Source: Lachnospira sp. UBA5912 (lineage in GTDB: Bacteria; Bacillota; Clostridia; Lachnospirales; Lachnospiraceae). From it: a stretch of 15,340 nucleotides of DNA. Shown piece after piece: positions 13,434 to 15,340 of this stretch (position 1 is the stretch's first letter; the number at the start of each line of letters is the position of its first letter). Under the pieces are notes generated by a model. That model was not told the DNA's origin and did no database searches. It saw nothing but the letters and a program-made list of their open reading frames with translations. The position numbers were made by a program, and so were the translations under genes. Location of the stretch: assembly GCA_002435585.1 (NCBI GenBank), contig DJDY01000002.1, positions 1 to 15,340 on the forward strand, read 5' to 3'.

Positions 13434-14426
13434 ATGTTTATAACGCCAAAATTATATAGACATAATACATTCTCTGCGCCAAAAGTTGAAGCAGTACGTA
13501 AAAACAATATGAATTATCACAATAAAGAGGCATATATCAAATCAGGGATTCTTAGGGCATCAGCAACAATAGAGGCAGCACTTGTCATACCTTTGTTTAT
13601 ATATGCTGTTATGGCAGTAATGTATTTTATACAGGTTATGGCGGTGCGTGCCCATGTTAACGAAGCATTGTATATAACTTTGAAAAAAAGTGCCGGGTAT
13701 GCATATGTCTATGAGAATTTTAATGAATATGCAGGAAAGAAGGCTATAGATGATGGAATAGCAGATAGTAATACGATAGACAGTAATAATGGCGGAATCA
13801 GAAAGGGGATGGTTGTAGAAACTATAAGAAGAGTGTTTCTTAAGGAGTTGGGAAATGACTATGCAAAGGACAATAATATCGTAAACGGAGATGCGGGGTT
13901 CATATTTATAAGTTCCAAGGTGCTTCAGGGAAATTCGGTTATAGATATTAAGGTATCTTATTATATAAAAAATCCTTTTGATATATTTGGCGATACAAAA
14001 ATAAAAATTGCCGACAGAAAAAGGATTAACGCATGGCTTGGTGAGGACAAGGATGGATATTCTGATGCACAGAAGGATTCGGCAGAATATGTGTATATAA
14101 CAGCAGGAGGAGAGGTATATCACATAGATTCACAGTGCACGTACCTGTTACGTTATATAAAAAGTTGTAAAAAATCAGATATAGATTTGTTAAGAAACAG
14201 CTCAGGAGCAAAATATTATGCATGTCAGGTATGCGGTAATATTTCTGGTAAATATAGTGATGGGAAAGCAGCAGAATCTGGTGGTGACAGCACAGACATT
14301 TATTATACGGAATATGGTACACGTTATCACAATAATGATAAGTGTACAGAACTAAGACGTGATATACAGAAAGTAAGAAAATCGGATGTAGGAAACAGAA
14401 GGTTATGTGAAAAATGTAAGGGATGA
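13431..14426 (+). CDS. tadE: TadE-like pseudopilin with two C-terminal Cys/His modules
   Basis: 331 residues from the first ATG. A TadE-type N-terminal segment, ATIEAALVIPLFIYAV (45-60) with its conserved Glu, runs into one membrane helix (about 47-72). Residues 73-205 form an extracytoplasmic region ending RKRINAWLGEDK. Two related modules follow: VYITAGGEVYH with H231, C236, C265 and C268, then IYYTEYGTRYH with H300, C305, C326 and C329. Each has the form G-x-x-YH-x4-C ... C-x2-C, which suggests metal or structural zinc binding outside the cell. Starts at 13431, 13434 or 13509 are possible; the only strong ribosome binding site is far upstream. It probably acts as a minor pilin or assembly factor processed by a locus peptidase. 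Confidence 0.78.
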   Translation: MMFITPKLYRHNTFSAPKVEAVRKNNMNYHNKEAYIKSGILRASATIEAALVIPLFIYAVMAVMYFIQVMAVRAHVNEALYITLKKSAGYAYVYENFNEYAGKKAIDDGIADSNTIDSNNGGIRKGMVVETIRRVFLKELGNDYAKDNNIVNGDAGFIFISSKVLQGNSVIDIKVSYYIKNPFDIFGDTKIKIADRKRINAWLGEDKDGYSDAQKDSAEYVYITAGGEVYHIDSQCTYLLRYIKSCKKSDIDLLRNSSGAKYYACQVCGNISGKYSDGKAAESGGDSTDIYYTEYGTRYHNNDKCTELRRDIQKVRKSDVGNRRLCEKCKG

Positions 14427-14440
14427 TTGGGAGGTGTTAA

Positions 14441-14881
14441 GTGTTTAAGATAGTATATCTTGTTATATGTCTTGTTATATTTTCATATAAGGACATAAGA
14501 AACAGGGAACTTCCTGTATGGTGGCTTATAATAACGGGAGCACTGATACCGGTAATGTATGTGTGCGATTACCAGTATTCTGGTGAAGGCATTGATTATA
14601 AGAAGATAGTAATATCAATTATTGCTGCCGTTATGTTTATACTTTTATCGGTGTTTACATCGATGATAGGGGAAGCAGATGGGATAATTATAGGATATGT
14701 ATGTCTGCTTTCTGATGTATACATGGCATTTTTTGCGGTGATGGTATCATTTGTGATGCTTGCTGTTTCGGGTGGAGCGTTGGTGTTACTTAAGAAAATA
14801 AATATAAAAACAGCGGTGCCATATATTCCATACCTGTTTATGGCATATATGTTAACGCTTGTGTGTATGAAAAGGGGTTGA
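14441..14881 (+). CDS. Second A24-type prepilin peptidase (TadV-like)
   Basis: A 146-residue polytopic membrane protein. The first catalytic Asp is D18 in SYKDIRNRELP, corresponding to the DxxxxxIPN motif. The second motif reads GEAD (77-80) rather than GxGD, so the catalytic D80 is kept but the glycine before it is Ala. It is shorter than the first peptidase of the locus (176 residues). GTG at 14441 follows GGGAGGTG at ideal spacing. Flanked on both sides by TadE-like genes, it may be dedicated to pseudopilins, while the first enzyme serves Flp. Loss of activity through the Gly to Ala change is possible but not certain. Confidence 0.75.
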   Translation: MFKIVYLVICLVIFSYKDIRNRELPVWWLIITGALIPVMYVCDYQYSGEGIDYKKIVISIIAAVMFILLSVFTSMIGEADGIIIGYVCLLSDVYMAFFAVMVSFVMLAVSGGALVLLKKINIKTAVPYIPYLFMAYMLTLVCMKRG

Positions 14882-14888
14882 TAGCAAT

Positions 14889-15311
14889 ATGCATACAGTG
14901 GAAAATACGGTGATAATACCAGTGTTTACCTTAATTATAATTGCACTTATCAGTGTCAGTGGATATATGCATGATAAGGTGGTTATGAGAAATATACTTA
15001 ATCAGGCAGCTATAGAGTGTTCTAAAGATATGTCAGAAGATGAATTAGGATATCTGCTTATAAAAAGTGGAAAATATATAGAAGAAAAAACAATATTTAT
15101 TAAGAATGTAAATGTTCAATATGGAAGTGATGCTGTAACTGATATTGATAATAGAAGTATAAATCAGATTATCTGCACAGCATACTGGCCATTTAAACTA
15201 AATTTGGGGGAAACAGAAGCTGGCATAATAAATATGAGCCAGCAGGTGTATAAAAACAGTGCTGAGGAGATTATAAGAAAAACTAATATATTAATGAAGC
15301 CGCAGAAATGA
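14889..15311 (+). CDS. TadE-like pseudopilin
   Basis: 140 residues. The N-terminus HTVENTVIIPVFTLIIIALI has the TadE-type pattern of a Glu (E5) ahead of Pro and one membrane helix (about 6-27). The remainder is a small extracytoplasmic domain with no motif I recognise; YWPFKLNLG near 100 is reminiscent of TadE-family strands. ATG at 14889 lies 8 bases after the stop of the peptidase gene, with GGGG (14875-14878) upstream. The very short pre-helix segment leaves little room for a leader peptide, so it may not be processed. A terminator-like hairpin follows at once, and this may be the last gene of the operon. Confidence 0.7.
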   Translation: MHTVENTVIIPVFTLIIIALISVSGYMHDKVVMRNILNQAAIECSKDMSEDELGYLLIKSGKYIEEKTIFIKNVNVQYGSDAVTDIDNRSINQIICTAYWPFKLNLGETEAGIINMSQQVYKNSAEEIIRKTNILMKPQK

Positions 15312-15316
15312 GCATA

Positions 15317-15340
15317 GTGTGAAAAATGGATTTTTCACAC
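15317..15340 (+). terminator. Hairpin at the end of the Tad locus, likely terminator
   Basis: A perfect 10-bp inverted repeat, GTGTGAAAAA (15317-15326) with TTTTTCACAC (15331-15340), has a TGGA loop and starts five bases after the last stop codon. The window ends with the stem, so the expected T-run cannot be seen. Placement and stem strength support termination, and the internal A/T tracts would allow function in both directions. Confidence 0.6.

Noticed and set aside
13560..14123. 187-codon open frame on the minus strand inside the TadE-like gene
   Set aside because: Composition is Ile/Tyr/Cys-rich, as expected of the antisense of AT-rich coding DNA; the plus-strand frame has clear domains.
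1..15340. tRNA, rRNA, CRISPR array, insertion sequence or prophage genes
   Set aside because: None was seen: no spaced repeat array, no transposase or integrase motif, and no cloverleaf-like sequence noticed in the gaps.

Overview
The window is AT-rich DNA of a low-GC, Gram-positive, spore-forming type. The nearest fit I can offer is a Lachnospiraceae-like member of the Clostridia. This rests on the spmA/spmB pair, a YaaL-type protein, Shine-Dalgarno-led genes with GTG as well as ATG starts, and a Tad pilus locus of the monoderm kind (Flp1-like pilin, DUF5702-like protein, no secretin). Genus is inference.

Layout. Positions 1-2382 hold three plus-strand genes. They are the 3' end of a COG0523/CobW-type GTPase with a His-rich metal-binding stretch, a second COG0523-like P-loop protein fused to a C-terminal domain resembling that of YcgQ (DUF1980/TIGR03943), and an NADH pyrophosphatase (nudC) starting on the base after the previous stop. 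A strong terminator separates the first two. Positions 2558-3752 carry spmA and spmB, with spmA's start codon inside an 11-bp perfect inverted repeat. Convergent to them, on the minus strand, are a membrane-anchored GH25 lysozyme (3760-4860) and a small yaaL gene (5197-5433).

From 5696 to 15311 lies a Tad/Flp type IVb pilus locus, all on the plus strand: prepilin peptidase, TadZ-like protein, TadA ATPase, TadB, TadC with a large inserted extracytoplasmic domain, the Flp pilin, a 753-residue DUF5702-like envelope protein, a TadE-like pseudopilin with two C-terminal Cys/His modules, a second prepilin peptidase, and another TadE-like pseudopilin. A 10-bp hairpin ends the window. The peptidases would process Flp and the pseudopilins. 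TadA would power a TadB/TadC platform, with TadZ positioning it. The TadE-like and DUF5702-like proteins would act as minor pilus or surface components.

The most unusual feature is a compact RNA-like element present twice, about 10 kb apart: upstream of the COG0523/DUF1980 fusion (444-501) and upstream of flp (10591-10649). Both copies can form the same H-type pseudoknot and share a sequence core. Both end 16 nt before the start codon, with the ribosome binding site in the gap. I match it to no named riboswitch, and it looks like a candidate translational riboswitch or protein-binding leader shared by a metal-related gene and the pilin. Other possible translation-level devices are the spmA start-codon hairpin, a nine-residue leader ORF coupled to tadA, and a hairpin between a distant ribosome binding site and the start of the first TadE-like gene.
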